Shown: positions 1-9,951, counted from the stretch's first letter. The stretch is DNA of 64,000 bases from an uncultured Actinomycetes bacterium (GCA_937926105.1 CALANS010000176.1:4504-68503), one strand, 5' to 3'. Numbers and translations: made by a program. The notes: generated from the sequence alone by a model not told the origin.

Positions 1-1650
1 TTGACCGGTGATGCTGCGAACCTGCCGGCGAACAGCTCGGTGACGATCACGTACTCGGGCACGGTCGTCGATCAGGCGGCCCTGAACGCCGGATCGATCA
101 CCACGATCGACAACACGGTGACGCCCCGGGGCCCGGCGACGTGTGCCGGTGATTGCACGACGGAGAACCCGCTGACGCCGAAGGCGTCCGTGGCGAAGTC
201 GGTCACGGTGAATGGGAACCCGGGTGACAACGCTCAGGTGGCGCCGGGTGACACACTGGAGTGGACGATCACGGTGCGCAACACCGGGTCGGTGACGATC
301 CCGTCGGGGCAGTTGTTCTCCGACGACGTGTCGCAGGCTCTGGCCGGGACGGATCTGGCCAATGCACCGACCTCGTTCCAGGTGAATGGTGCCGGTGTGA
401 CGCTGTCCTATGACACGGTCACGCATGTCTTGACCGGTGATGCTGCGAACCTGCCGGCGAACAGCTCGGTGACGATCACGTACTCGGGCACGGTCGTCGA
501 TCAGGCGGCCCTGAACGCCGGCTCGATCACCACGATCGACAACACGGTGGTGCCGTCCGGCCCGGCGACGTGTGCCAGCGACTGCACCACGGAGAACCCG
601 CTGACGCCGAAGGTCGAGATCAGCAAGTCCGTCAGCAAGGACGGAACGCCGTGGGACGGCAAGGATGTCGACGCCAACGATGTGCTGACGTGGACGATCA
701 CCGTCACCAACACCTCGTCGGTGCCCTACACCGGTGACCTGTTCTCCGACGACCTGTCCTCGACGATCGCCGGTACCAACCTGGATGCCAGCACCGCCTT
801 CGTCTCGTCGGATCCCTCGGTGACGGCGACGTTCACGTCGCCGACCCTGACCGGCACCGCGAACGGGTTGCCCGCCGACACGATGGTCACCGTCAGCTAC
901 ACGGCGACCGTGAAGTCGCAGGCGGAGCTGAATGCCGGCCCGGTCAGGCACATCGCCAACACGGTGGTGCCCGAGGGCACCGTGCCGAGCTGCGCGTCCG
1001 CCGATGCCTGCTCGACCGACAACCCGCTGACCCCGCACGTGAACGTCACCAAGTCGGTGACGAAGGACGTCAACGGGACGGCTACCGACTGGGATGGCCA
1101 GCAGGTCAATGCCGGTGACGAGCTGACGTGGACGATCACCGTCACCAACACCTCGTCGGTGCCCTACACCGGTGATCTGTTCTCCGACGACCTGTCCTCG
1201 ACGATCGCCGGTACCACCCTGGACACTTCGACGGTGTCGACCTGGTCGTCGGATCCGTCGGTGGTGGCGACCTTCTCGGACCCGACCTTGACGGGCACCG
1301 CGAATGCACTGCCCGCCGACACGACGGTCACCGTCAGCTACACGGCGACCGTGAAGTCGCAGGCCGACCTGATCGCCGGAGGCGTGACGCACATCGCCAA
1401 CACCGTCGCCCCGGCGCCGCCGGTGACCTGCGGCGGCGACTGCGCCACGAACAACCCGCTGACGCCGCACGTGACGGTGTCCAAGTCGGTGGACGTGACT
1501 CGCAATAGCACCTCCATCGGCGGAGATGGTGAGCTGGTCAAGCCGAACGACGTGCTGACCTGGACGATCACCGTCACCAACACCTCGTCGGTGCCCTACA
1601 CCGGTGACCTGTTCTCGGACGACCTGTCCTCGACCGTCGCTGGGACGGAC
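1..1650 (+). repeat. ~430-bp near-identical DNA repeats inside the surface-protein gene
   Basis: Bases 1-92 recur without change at 430-521, an offset of 429 bp (143 codons), and similarity continues to about base 190/620. A second block of about 95 bp around 690-785 recurs with one or two changes at about 1124-1216 and more loosely at about 1555-1650. Identity at silent positions points to recent duplication or gene conversion rather than protein selection alone. Confidence 0.85.
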
Positions 1651-4600
1651 TTCGACCCATTGGCGTCGGGCGCGTTCACGGTTGACCCATCGGATGCCAA
1701 CCTCGTGCTCACTCCGGCTGCCTCGTCGGTGTCGGGCAAGACGAGCACGGCGGGGATCCCGGCGAACAGCACGGTGACGATCACCTACTCGGGTACGGTC
1801 GTCGACCAGCAGACCCTGAACGGGCCGCCGGCGATTACCTCGATCGACAACACGGTGACCCTGCCGGCCGGTGGCCCCACCTGCGATGGCGACTGCTCCA
1901 CGCACAACCCGTTGACGCCGAAGGTGGAGATCTCCAAGTCGGTGACCAAGGTCGTCAACGGCACCGCCACGAACTGGGATGGCCAGCAGGTCAAGCCCGG
2001 TGACGAGCTGACCTGGACCATCACCGTGCGCAACGCCTCCAGCGTGCCGTTCACCGATGGCGTGCTGCTGACCGACAACGTCGCGCAGGCACTGGCCGGC
2101 ACCGACCTCGATCCGTCGGCGTCGCCGTTCGTTTCGTCCAACACGGCGTGGATGACGGTGTCCTATGACTCCGGCTCTACGACGGTGACCGCCACCGCTA
2201 CCGCGGCGGGTCTACCGGCCGGCCAGACGGTCACGCTGACCTACTCGGCAAAGGTGGTCAGCCAGCAGGCGCTCAACGACGGCACCGTCACCGCCATCGA
2301 CAACGTGGTGGTGCCGGGCGACGGCGTGGACTGCGTGCCGGCCCAGGGCCAGGACGACCAGTGCAGCACCCACAACCCGGTGGCCCCCTCGGTCGCGGTG
2401 TCCAAGGCCGTGACGGTCAGCCGGAACGGCTCGGTGGTCGGCCACACCGGTACCGCGGTGCAGCCGAACGACACTCTCACCTGGGTGATCTCGGTGCATA
2501 ACACCGGTTCGGTGGACTACTCCGGCACCGCCCTGACCGATTCGCTGGCCTCGGCAATCGCCGGCACCGACCTGTCGACGTCGACGGTGTTCACCTCCAG
2601 CAACGCCGCCCAGCTGGCGGCGAACACCTCCGGGTGGCCCACGCTGTCGGTGGTGGCCAGCGGCCTGGCCGCGGGGCACACCGAGACGATCACCTACTCG
2701 GCGACCGTCAAATCCCGTGCCGACCTGACCGCCGGCGGCATCACCACGATCGACAACACCGTCGTTCCTGGTGACGTCCCGACCTGCGAGAGTGACTGCG
2801 ACACCACCAACCCGGTGGCGCCGCACCTGACCCTGGTCAAGAACGTGGTCAACGGCAGCACCGGCACCGCCACCTCGGCGGACTGGCAGCTGACGGCGGC
2901 CGCCGGGACGGCCACTCCGGTGATCGACGCTCCGGGCATCGACGACACCACCGGCCCGGGAGCCGATGTGCAGGCGAGCGTGGACTACACGCTCTCCGAG
3001 TCGCCGGCCGACCCGTCCAGCCACGTGACCGACGGTTACACCGCCGCCTCGGCCTGGACCTGTGTGAACGCCAACGATCAGTCGAGCTACAGCCTGACCG
3101 GTACGAAGGTGAACCTGGCCGACGGAGCCGATGTCACCTGCACCATGACCAACACCTGGCACCCCGTCGCCCACGCGGACAAGACGGTCGCCAGCACGGT
3201 GCAGAACGCCGACGGCTCCTGGACGATCACCTACACCGTGGCGGTGACGAACCCGGACAGCCAATTGGGTGCGACGTACACCCTGACCGACACCCCGGGC
3301 TTCGGGGCCGGAATCACCATCACCGGCGCCGAGATCACGGACCCGGCCGGCGATCCCGGTCAGGCCTGGGATGGCACCGGCACGGTGACGCTGGCAACCG
3401 ATCGCCCGTTGGCCGCTGGCGCGCACGAGAGCTGGACGATCGCCATCACGGCGACCGTCACGACGGATGCCAGCACCGCCGATCGGCAGTGCAGCACCGA
3501 CGGCACGCCGGGATCCGGGTTCTTCAACTCGGCGACCCTGAGCTCCGGCCACGGCGGCAACGAGACGCACGACTGCTCGGAGCCGGTGTCGCCGCAGATC
3601 GTCAAGACGGCGATCGGCGTCACCCAGCACATGCCGAGCGGGGTCTGGGATGGCACCTGGGACGTGACCTACACGATCACGGTCTCCAACCCGTCGACCG
3701 TGGGCACCAACCTGGTGTACTCGCTCACCGACACGCCGGCGTATCCGGTTGGGGTGACAGCGAACTCGGCGGTGGTCGACTCGGCCAGCAACTCCGCAGG
3801 CGGGACGCTGACGCCGGTCGGGACCTGGGACGGCAGCACGCTGTCGATCATCGACGACCAGAATCTGGCCGGCGGTGAATCCGACACCTACCAGGTGACG
3901 GTGAATGCGGCGGTGCCGCAGTCGCAGGATCCGGCCACGCTGGCCTGCCAGGACGAGACGGCGCGGCACGGGTTCGACAACGTCGGAACCGTCACCTCGG
4001 GCAGCGACTCGATCGACGACTCGGCGTGTGTCGACATTCCGAAGTTGCCGCTGGCGGCGCCGAACAAGACGGTGACGTCGACGGTGCAGAACGCCGACGG
4101 CACGTGGACGATCGTCTACGACCTGGCCGTGATCAACGACTCGAAGACGATGTCGACCTTCTATGACCTGTCCGACACGCTGCACTTCGGCGGGGACATC
4201 GAGGCGCAGTCGGCATCGGTGACCGACCCGTCGGGTGCGGTGATATCTGGTTGGGACGGCGTGAGCAACACCGTGATCGCCACCGACGCGATCATCGCCA
4301 AGGACACCACGCTGCATTACACGGTGACCGTGACGGCGACGGTCGAGACGACGTCGACGTCGTCGGATCGGGATTGCGAACTGGGTCAGGGTGAGGACGG
4401 AACCGGGTTCTTGAACACCGAGACCGTCTCCACCTCCGGCCAGTCCACGGACTCGTCGGCCTGCTCGGAGCCGGTGTCCCCGACCATCGACAAGACCGCG
4501 GGCGAGGCCACCCAGCACCTGGTGGACGGGGCGTGGGACGGCACCTGGGACGTGACCTACACGATCACGGTCACCAACCCGTCGACCGTGGGCACCAACC

Positions 4601-7047
4601 TGTACTACCTGCTGTCGGACACGCCGGCCTACCCGGCGGGTGTGACGGTGGGGTCGGCGAAGGTGACCTCCTCGCAGGGTGCCGACGACAGCCCGGTCGC
4701 GGAGGTGGTGGGCGGTGGTGCCGGCGAGTTGTCCGGTGGCACGTTGTCGATCATCACCGCGACGGGTGGGGCTCGGGACCTGGCGGCCGGGGACAGCGAG
4801 AGCTACCAGATTCTGGTGAACGCGGCGGTGCCGCCGACCCAGGATCCGGGCACGCTGGCCTGCCAGGACGAGACGGCCGGGCACGGGTTCGACAACGTCG
4901 GCACCGTCACCTCCGGCAACGACTCCATCCAGGACAGCGCGTGCACGGACATTCCGCAGGTGCCGACGCCGACGATCACCAAGTCGGTGGCGTCGACCAC
5001 GCAGCATGCGGACGGGACGTGGACCGTGGTGTACGACATCGTCGTCACCAACCCGTCGGGCGAGTTGGCCACGCAGTACGACGTCACCGATGCCCTGGCC
5101 TACGGCGATGGGATTACGGTGAACTCGGCGGGCGTGACCGGACCAGGTGCCAACAAGGACTGGAACGGTGCCGATGTCACGGCGGTGGCGTCGGGTCGAT
5201 TCCTGGGTGCCGGTGAGACGGCGTCGTACACGGTGACGGTGAATGCGTCCGTGGCCTCCTCGACGGGCACGGATCCGATTCCGGCGACCGCCTGCCAGCC
5301 GGGCGAGCCCGGCCAGCCGGGTCAGCCGGGCGGCTTCGGCAACAACTCCCATGTCGGCCTGGCCGGTCCGCAGCAGCAGGTACAGCCGCTGCGGGGCGCC
5401 GGTGGGGCGTTGGCTGCGGTGGACGCCGGTGCCGGATCGCAGGATGCCTATGCCTGCTCCGAGCCTGCGATGCCCGAAGTCGACAAGACCTTCGTGTCGG
5501 CGATGCAACACGCCGGGGCCAACGGGGCCTGGGACGGGACCTGGGATGTCACCTACACCGTGACGGTGTCCAACTCGTCCGAGGACGCCACGCTGTCCTA
5601 CGACCTGAGCGACACTCCGCAGTTCCCGGCGGACGTCACGGTCAACGGCGGCACCGTCGCCGGTGTGGATCAGGCGGGCGATCCGATCGCCGTCAACAGC
5701 CACTGGGACGGCACCACGCACACCGAGATCGTTTCGGGGCGCGCGCTGTCGGCAGGCGACACCGACACCTACACGGTCGTGGTGAACGCCTCCGTGCCGG
5801 ACGACATCGCGCCAGTGGACGCAACCTGCTCGACGGAAACTGGTCCGGGCCACGGGTTCTTCAACACCGCCACGGCGACCTCCGGTAACAACGAGGTCAC
5901 CGACAACGACTGCGGGAACATCCCGACGGTCCCGGCGGTGAACGTGGCCAAGACGGTCTCCAGCGTGACGCAGAACGCCGACGGCACCTGGACGGTGGTC
6001 TACGACCTGACGGTGACGAACCCGTCGGTGGACGACTCCGGTCGGTACAGCCTGGATGACACCCTGAGCTATGGGGCGGGCATCACGGTCCGGTCGGCGA
6101 GCGTCGACGGTCCGAAGGACGCAACGATCGACGACGGTTGGACGGGTATCGCCCCGAACACCCAGATCGTGTCCGACCGGATCATCGCGGCCCACACCCA
6201 GGAGCGCTACACGGTGACGGTCCTCGCCAGCGTCGGTACCTCGGCGACGGAGACGGACCGGGACTGCACGCTGGATGCGGGCGAGACGGGAACCGGGTTC
6301 CTGAACACGGCGAACCTGACCGCGGGCAGCCAGACCTCGACGGCGACAGCGTGCGCCGCCCCGGTCAGCCCGACCATCACCAAGAAGGTCGCGTCGGTGA
6401 CCTCCGCGGGCAGCGGGGTGTCGATCGTGGCCTACGACGTGGTGGTGAGCAACCCGTCCACCGATACCGACCTGGTGTACAGCCTGCGCGACACCCTCGG
6501 ATTCCCGGCCGATGTCGCGGTGTCCGACCAGCAGGCATCCTGGATGCACTCGGCGCTGGACGGGACGGGTGCGACGGCGTCGCGGGACATCGACGGATGG
6601 ACCGGCAGCGGTGACGGGGCCGTGCTGGCCACGGGTCGATCGCTGGCGGCCGGATCGATGGACACCTACCGCGTGGTGGTGACGGCGACCGTGCCGATCA
6701 GCGTTCCGGATGATGCGCTGGTCTGCTCGGACGCCGGGGCCGGACACGGGTTCTTCAACGAAGGCGCCGTCACCTCCGGTGACGACACGCTGACCGCGAC
6801 GGCCTGTGCCAACATCCCGCCGACGATCGTGGTGCAGCCGACCTCCTCGGAGATCCCGTCGACAACGCCGACGACGCCGACAACGCCGACCACACCGACG
6901 ATCACGGTGTTGCCGACGTCCTCGACGATGGCCTACACCGGGGTCAACACCGTCGGCTTGGGCTGGCTGGCCCTCCTGCTGCTGGGTGGCGGTGCCCTGA
7001 TGTTGGTGGTCGGCACGGTGGTTCGGCGCAAGCCGCGGCGGCACTGA
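1..7047 (+). CDS. Giant cell-wall-anchored repeat protein, 5' end cut by window
   Basis: A surface protein of at least 2348 residues whose start lies outside the window; the first base falls inside a repeat unit, so the TTG there is not a real start. The first ~950 residues hold about seven copies of a ~143-residue beta-rich domain of the DUF11/isopeptide fimbrial type (core 'TWTITVTNTSSVPYTGDLFS'), each ended by a Cys-pair linker such as 'TCASDCTTENPLTP'. A SpaA-like segment follows (from about residue 940). Then come roughly eight copies of a second domain alternating 'TVQNADGTWT' and 'WDGTWDVTYTITV'. The C-terminus has a Thr-Pro stalk, then 'MAYTG', a hydrophobic helix and 'RRKPRRH'. That matches a sortase signal of the LAxTG kind handled by actinobacterial class E sortases (family knowledge). 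Role as adhesin or surface fibre is inferred. Confidence 0.85.
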   Translation: MTGDAANLPANSSVTITYSGTVVDQAALNAGSITTIDNTVTPRGPATCAGDCTTENPLTPKASVAKSVTVNGNPGDNAQVAPGDTLEWTITVRNTGSVTIPSGQLFSDDVSQALAGTDLANAPTSFQVNGAGVTLSYDTVTHVLTGDAANLPANSSVTITYSGTVVDQAALNAGSITTIDNTVVPSGPATCASDCTTENPLTPKVEISKSVSKDGTPWDGKDVDANDVLTWTITVTNTSSVPYTGDLFSDDLSSTIAGTNLDASTAFVSSDPSVTATFTSPTLTGTANGLPADTMVTVSYTATVKSQAELNAGPVRHIANTVVPEGTVPSCASADACSTDNPLTPHVNVTKSVTKDVNGTATDWDGQQVNAGDELTWTITVTNTSSVPYTGDLFSDDLSSTIAGTTLDTSTVSTWSSDPSVVATFSDPTLTGTANALPADTTVTVSYTATVKSQADLIAGGVTHIANTVAPAPPVTCGGDCATNNPLTPHVTVSKSVDVTRNSTSIGGDGELVKPNDVLTWTITVTNTSSVPYTGDLFSDDLSSTVAGTDFDPLASGAFTVDPSDANLVLTPAASSVSGKTSTAGIPANSTVTITYSGTVVDQQTLNGPPAITSIDNTVTLPAGGPTCDGDCSTHNPLTPKVEISKSVTKVVNGTATNWDGQQVKPGDELTWTITVRNASSVPFTDGVLLTDNVAQALAGTDLDPSASPFVSSNTAWMTVSYDSGSTTVTATATAAGLPAGQTVTLTYSAKVVSQQALNDGTVTAIDNVVVPGDGVDCVPAQGQDDQCSTHNPVAPSVAVSKAVTVSRNGSVVGHTGTAVQPNDTLTWVISVHNTGSVDYSGTALTDSLASAIAGTDLSTSTVFTSSNAAQLAANTSGWPTLSVVASGLAAGHTETITYSATVKSRADLTAGGITTIDNTVVPGDVPTCESDCDTTNPVAPHLTLVKNVVNGSTGTATSADWQLTAAAGTATPVIDAPGIDDTTGPGADVQASVDYTLSESPADPSSHVTDGYTAASAWTCVNANDQSSYSLTGTKVNLADGADVTCTMTNTWHPVAHADKTVASTVQNADGSWTITYTVAVTNPDSQLGATYTLTDTPGFGAGITITGAEITDPAGDPGQAWDGTGTVTLATDRPLAAGAHESWTIAITATVTTDASTADRQCSTDGTPGSGFFNSATLSSGHGGNETHDCSEPVSPQIVKTAIGVTQHMPSGVWDGTWDVTYTITVSNPSTVGTNLVYSLTDTPAYPVGVTANSAVVDSASNSAGGTLTPVGTWDGSTLSIIDDQNLAGGESDTYQVTVNAAVPQSQDPATLACQDETARHGFDNVGTVTSGSDSIDDSACVDIPKLPLAAPNKTVTSTVQNADGTWTIVYDLAVINDSKTMSTFYDLSDTLHFGGDIEAQSASVTDPSGAVISGWDGVSNTVIATDAIIAKDTTLHYTVTVTATVETTSTSSDRDCELGQGEDGTGFLNTETVSTSGQSTDSSACSEPVSPTIDKTAGEATQHLVDGAWDGTWDVTYTITVTNPSTVGTNLYYLLSDTPAYPAGVTVGSAKVTSSQGADDSPVAEVVGGGAGELSGGTLSIITATGGARDLAAGDSESYQILVNAAVPPTQDPGTLACQDETAGHGFDNVGTVTSGNDSIQDSACTDIPQVPTPTITKSVASTTQHADGTWTVVYDIVVTNPSGELATQYDVTDALAYGDGITVNSAGVTGPGANKDWNGADVTAVASGRFLGAGETASYTVTVNASVASSTGTDPIPATACQPGEPGQPGQPGGFGNNSHVGLAGPQQQVQPLRGAGGALAAVDAGAGSQDAYACSEPAMPEVDKTFVSAMQHAGANGAWDGTWDVTYTVTVSNSSEDATLSYDLSDTPQFPADVTVNGGTVAGVDQAGDPIAVNSHWDGTTHTEIVSGRALSAGDTDTYTVVVNASVPDDIAPVDATCSTETGPGHGFFNTATATSGNNEVTDNDCGNIPTVPAVNVAKTVSSVTQNADGTWTVVYDLTVTNPSVDDSGRYSLDDTLSYGAGITVRSASVDGPKDATIDDGWTGIAPNTQIVSDRIIAAHTQERYTVTVLASVGTSATETDRDCTLDAGETGTGFLNTANLTAGSQTSTATACAAPVSPTITKKVASVTSAGSGVSIVAYDVVVSNPSTDTDLVYSLRDTLGFPADVAVSDQQASWMHSALDGTGATASRDIDGWTGSGDGAVLATGRSLAAGSMDTYRVVVTATVPISVPDDALVCSDAGAGHGFFNEGAVTSGDDTLTATACANIPPTIVVQPTSSEIPSTTPTTPTTPTTPTITVLPTSSTMAYTGVNTVGLGWLALLLLGGGALMLVVGTVVRRKPRRH

Positions 7048-7060
7048 GCGCCTGCAGTAC

Positions 7061-7106
7061 CCGCGGCGGGGCCGTGGACCGGGATCGGTCCGCGACCCCG
7101 CCGCGG
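7061..7106 (+). terminator. Strong hairpin terminator after the surface-protein gene
   Basis: Arms CCGCGGCGGGG (7061-7071) and CCCCGCCGCGG (7096-7106) are fully complementary. An inner GGACC/GGTCC pair (7076-7080 and 7087-7091) extends the stem. It starts 13 bp after the stop codon. There is no T-tract, as is usual in high-GC actinobacteria. Confidence 0.7.
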
Positions 7107-7228
7107 TCAGCGGTGGAGCCGAGTGATCGGCAGCACCACAGGAACGAGCCCGGCCACCGTGACCGGGCCCGGTCGGGGCCGGGTTCCTCCGGGCAAGCGA
7201 GCCGGAGCTGGGACGGAAGGCTGTCGCC

Positions 7229-7780
7229 ATGTCGCGTCGGTCCGGGCAGGAGACGCAGTCGGCGTTCGCCAACGTGATCGCGGCGATGCTCCGACAGTCT
7301 CGCCGTCGGCAGGGGCTGACCCAGGCGGAGGTCGCCGAGCGCACCAGCGGTCTGGTGACCAAGGCCGCGCTCGCCAACTACGAGACCGGGCACCGCTCGC
7401 TGCGGGTGGAGGTGTTCTGGGCGATCGCTAGGGCGCTCGGGGAAGATCCCGGTGCGCTGCTCGCCGGGGCGGAACGCAGCTCCGGCTACGGCGTGGGTGC
7501 GGAGGCCACGCCCATCACGGTCGATGTGGAGGGCGTGCAGCAGAGCACGGATCCGCGGTTGGCTCCGGTGCGGCGATGGTTCGCCTTGCGACTGCAGCGG
7601 GGCGGCGCCCGGATCCCGGTGCGGACGGTCACCTTGGATCACGGGGCCATTTCCGCACTGGCGCCACTGATGGGTGTATCGGCCGTCGAATGTCGGCGGC
7701 TGCTGGGCGGTATCGCCGTACCCCCCGACCCGGTGCCCGCTGGGGCCGCCGAGGGCTCCTCGGTCGCCTCGGTGGGCTGA
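7229..7780 (+). CDS. XRE-family HTH transcriptional regulator
   Basis: A 183-residue DNA-binding protein. Residues about 12-70 form a Cro/CI-type helix-turn-helix ('RRQGLTQAEVAERTSGLVTK...NYETGHRSL') followed by a typical 'AIARALGEDPGALLAG' helix. The C-terminal half has no domain I recognise. A GGAAGG motif precedes the ATG. It follows the surface-protein terminator and precedes another small regulator, so it could control either neighbour; no target can be read from the sequence. Confidence 0.8.
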   Translation: MSRRSGQETQSAFANVIAAMLRQSRRRQGLTQAEVAERTSGLVTKAALANYETGHRSLRVEVFWAIARALGEDPGALLAGAERSSGYGVGAEATPITVDVEGVQQSTDPRLAPVRRWFALRLQRGGARIPVRTVTLDHGAISALAPLMGVSAVECRRLLGGIAVPPDPVPAGAAEGSSVASVG

Positions 7781-7818
7781 CGGCGACCGACCATCCTCCG
7801 GCGTCGGCCACCGTGCGG

Positions 7819-7896
7819 CGCTGATCAACGTGCGCGGCGCGGCCGAACTCGGCATCGTGTGTCACACCAGTCCCATATCGGCCGTGTTGATCAGCG
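7819..7896. promoter_or_regulatory. Paired inverted repeat upstream of the LuxR-type regulator
   Basis: CGCTGATCAAC at 7819-7829 and its exact reverse complement GTTGATCAGCG at 7886-7896 are 56 bp apart. Each arm contains the palindrome TGATCA. The second arm ends 33 bp before the ATG at 7930. This suggests two operator sites, perhaps for autoregulation with DNA looping; that is inference. Confidence 0.4.
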
Positions 7897-7929
7897 GCGG
7901 CGCCGGGTGAGCAAGCGGCGGAGGTGATC

Positions 7930-8490
7930 ATGGCGGTACCGTCCGCTGATATGAGCCCGCTGGTGGTGGTCGAGGGCGCCGTTGAGGCGATGACGGCGGC
8001 CGTGGCGGACGCTCGATCGGCCGGCTGGCGCGTCCTGTCGGGGTGGGAGCTGCCGACCGGTCCACTATCCGATGCCCGACCGGCGGATGCGGTGCCGACG
8101 GACGTGGTGCTGGCCGGCGCGGTTCGCGGCGCCGACGACGCCCGAGCGGCGATGCTGGCCGCAGTGGTCGGCGTCGGGCTCATCGCGCACGCCCGGGCGG
8201 ATCGCGACGTGATCGACGCCTTCTGCGACGACCTGCGGCACCTGGGCACTCTGGATCATCGGGTGGGAGACGACCCGGCCGCCGCGCTGTCGACCGAGGA
8301 GCGGCAGGTGTTGGAACTGTTGGCCGTCGGCATGACGCTTGGCCAAGCCGCCACCCGGCTGCACCTGTCCCGTCGCTCCGCGGACCGACGACTGGCTTCG
8401 GCACGCGGATCGCTGGGCGTGGCCACCTCGGGGGAGGCCGTCATCGCCTACCGGGAACGGCTTGATCGGATCGGTCGTCCGCCCGGCTGA
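7930..8490 (+). CDS. Small regulator with C-terminal LuxR-type HTH
   Basis: 186 residues from the ATG at 7930, which has GGAGG five bases upstream; a GTG two codons earlier is an alternative but overlaps that motif. The N-terminal ~115 residues are Ala/Asp-rich and match no receiver or sensor domain I know. The last ~65 residues resemble a LuxR/sigma region 4 helix-turn-helix ('LSTEERQVLELLAVGMTLGQ', then 'LHLSRRSADRRLASARGSLG'). With no phosphorylation domain visible, its signal is unknown. The inverted repeats just upstream could be its own operator. Confidence 0.65.
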   Translation: MAVPSADMSPLVVVEGAVEAMTAAVADARSAGWRVLSGWELPTGPLSDARPADAVPTDVVLAGAVRGADDARAAMLAAVVGVGLIAHARADRDVIDAFCDDLRHLGTLDHRVGDDPAAALSTEERQVLELLAVGMTLGQAATRLHLSRRSADRRLASARGSLGVATSGEAVIAYRERLDRIGRPPG

Positions 8491-8842
8491 CCCGCCATCG
8501 TACGCGTCTGCGGCCGGATCGTGGCGCGATTCCCGGATGTTCGTCACCAACGAAGGAGAGATGGTCACCAGGTCAGCGTTACGCCACTGAAACCGAGGAA
8601 TCGATGCCCTTCTCCTGCGCCATGAGCGGAACCACTCCGACCTACGCCGTCGGCGCTCGCGAGCGACTACACCCGGTGCCGCGGGACACCGCCGCACCGC
8701 GGTCGTGGCAGGCGCAGGCGCATCCCGGAGCCTCGGTCGCCGCGGCGTTTGCGGCCGATCGGGTGCGCCCACCGTTGGAGACGAACCCCGCAGCGTAGTC
8801 CGGTGCCCCCGTCGGCTCCCGCCCCTTAGACTGTTGGCGCAC
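8491..8842. other. 352-bp stretch without a supported gene
   Basis: A 64-codon open frame (8604-8798, plus) begins after a GAGGA motif but has low-complexity composition and no recognisable feature, so I do not call it. The far end should hold the promoter of the tRNA gene; I could not single out a convincing -35/-10 pair. Confidence 0.4.
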
Positions 8843-8915
8843 GCCGCCTTAGCTCATCTGGTAGAGCAGCGCACTTGTAATGCGCAGGTGGTCGGTTCGA
8901 GTCCGACAGGCGGCT
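8843..8915 (+). tRNA. tRNA-Thr (anticodon UGU)
   Basis: 73 nt fold into a full cloverleaf. The acceptor stem is GCCGCCT/AGGCGGC with discriminator T at 8915. The anticodon stem is GCGCA/TGCGC around loop CTTGTAA, and the T arm is GTCGG-TTCGAGT-CCGAC. Anticodon TGT lies at 8876-8878 and reads ACA (Thr). The CCA end is not encoded. Confidence 0.95.
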
Positions 8916-9190
8916 CGTACGGATAGTGACACTGACCAGCACATGACGGCCACGACCAGTGTCGTACCTGGGTTCGGTCGAGAGGTCGAGGGCGAGCAAT
9001 CCGGGAGCCATTCGCTGTGGCCACACCACATCGTCGCTCCGTCAGGTGATCTCGCAGGCGCTGTGGGACTGTCCCTGTCGTCGTCGCGGCAGGAGCTGGT
9101 GGGTCCCTCGGGCGGGTGAGGGTGTAGCGCGCCCCGCCGGTCCCTGGTAGATCTGTCCTTGGTCGGGATGCGTGGGAGGACGGTCTCGGC
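8916..9190. other. 275-bp spacer after the tRNA
   Basis: Just after the tRNA there is a 7-bp inverted repeat, GACACTG (8928-8934) and CAGTGTC (8957-8963). The second arm lies within a small hairpin, ACGAC-CAGT-GTCGT (8952-8965). This may end tRNA transcription; support is weak. Nothing else is recognisable before the lipoprotein gene. Confidence 0.3.
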
Positions 9191-9844
9191 TTGCGACGAA
9201 CACTCGGCATGGTGGTTGGACTGATCGTGTTGGTCGGCTGCTCGCCGCCGCCCGTGCACGTCGAGCAGACTTCCGGGAAGACGACGCAGGTCCGCCAGCT
9301 CGTCCCGACCGTAGACTCCGTCACCAGCTCGCGGGCCACATCGGCAGCCGTTCCCGCGACGACCACGCCGAGGTCAAGCACATCTCGTGGCGTGCCGACG
9401 ACCCCAGCCACGTCCAGGCCGGAGGCAACCAGCTCGGCGACCAGGGCGGCGTCCCCTACGGCGGCGGCGTTCACGACGACGGCTCGAGCCACGGCCCAGA
9501 CCACGGCTCAGACCACGGCGACCAAGTCATCCGCGGCCAAGACCTCGAAGGCACCGGCCACTAGCAAACCGGCTCAGAAGACCACGCCGAAGACCAGCAA
9601 GGCACCGACCAGCAAGGCACCGACCACCAAGGCACCGACCAAGACCACCAAGTCGGCGCCGACGTCGACGAAGCCGGCTGCGGTCGTCCCGGCCGGCTGT
9701 CACCCGACTTCGCCGTCCGGGAACTGCTACCGGGCGGGCCAGTACTGCGCCGCGAAGCACCACGGCCTGACCGGCGTCGACGGGTACGGGATGACGATCA
9801 AGTGCGTCCCGGCCGGCAGTCGGTGGCGGTGGCAGCGGATATAG
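9191..9844 (+). CDS. Thr/Ser/Lys-rich lipoprotein with C-terminal Cys domain
   Basis: 217 residues from a TTG with GGGAGGA 12 bases upstream. A short lipoprotein signal ends at 'IVLVGCS' (lipid-bearing Cys about residue 17). Residues ~40-160 are a low-complexity Thr/Ala/Lys/Pro spacer with near-repeated '[18 protein letters not shown]'. The last ~50 residues form a compact four-Cys module ('[17 protein letters not shown]', then '[11 protein letters not shown]'). I know this module as a recurrent C-terminal domain of secreted Gram-positive proteins, function unknown. The layout suggests a membrane-tethered domain held out through the wall by a flexible arm. Confidence 0.75.
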   Translation: MRRTLGMVVGLIVLVGCSPPPVHVEQTSGKTTQVRQLVPTVDSVTSSRATSAAVPATTTPRSSTSRGVPTTPATSRPEATSSATRAASPTAAAFTTTARATAQTTAQTTATKSSAAKTSKAPATSKPAQKTTPKTSKAPTSKAPTTKAPTKTTKSAPTSTKPAAVVPAGCHPTSPSGNCYRAGQYCAAKHHGLTGVDGYGMTIKCVPAGSRWRWQRI

Positions 9845-9906
9845 CGGGGCTCCTCCCGCTCCACAATCGCCCGTGGGACGGCCGCGCCGGTGTGGTGTCA
9901 TGCCGG

Positions 9907-9951
9907 TCGGTCTGGATCCGCTCGGTCTGGATCCGCTCGGTCTGGATCCGC
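9907..9951 (+). repeat. Three perfect 15-bp tandem copies upstream of a Ddn-like gene
   Basis: TCGGTCTGGATCCGC occurs at 9907-9921, 9922-9936 and 9937-9951 without mismatch. It ends 36 bp before the GTG start of the F420 enzyme. The 15-bp period keeps frame, but the frame upstream has no conserved protein features, so I treat it as non-coding. Confidence 0.85.

Noticed and set aside
2212..7377. Very long minus-strand open frame (1721 codons) opposite the surface-protein gene
   Set aside because: It is Arg/His/Gly-rich with no domain features and mirrors the codon bias of the real gene on the other strand.
8604..8798. 64-codon frame with a GAGGA motif upstream
   Set aside because: No recognisable feature, low-complexity composition and no operon context; not enough to call a gene.
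8705..8926. Plus-strand frame ending 'HLVEQRTCNAQVVGSSPTGGS'
   Set aside because: This is the well-known false translation of a tRNA gene (tRNA-Thr at 8843-8915).
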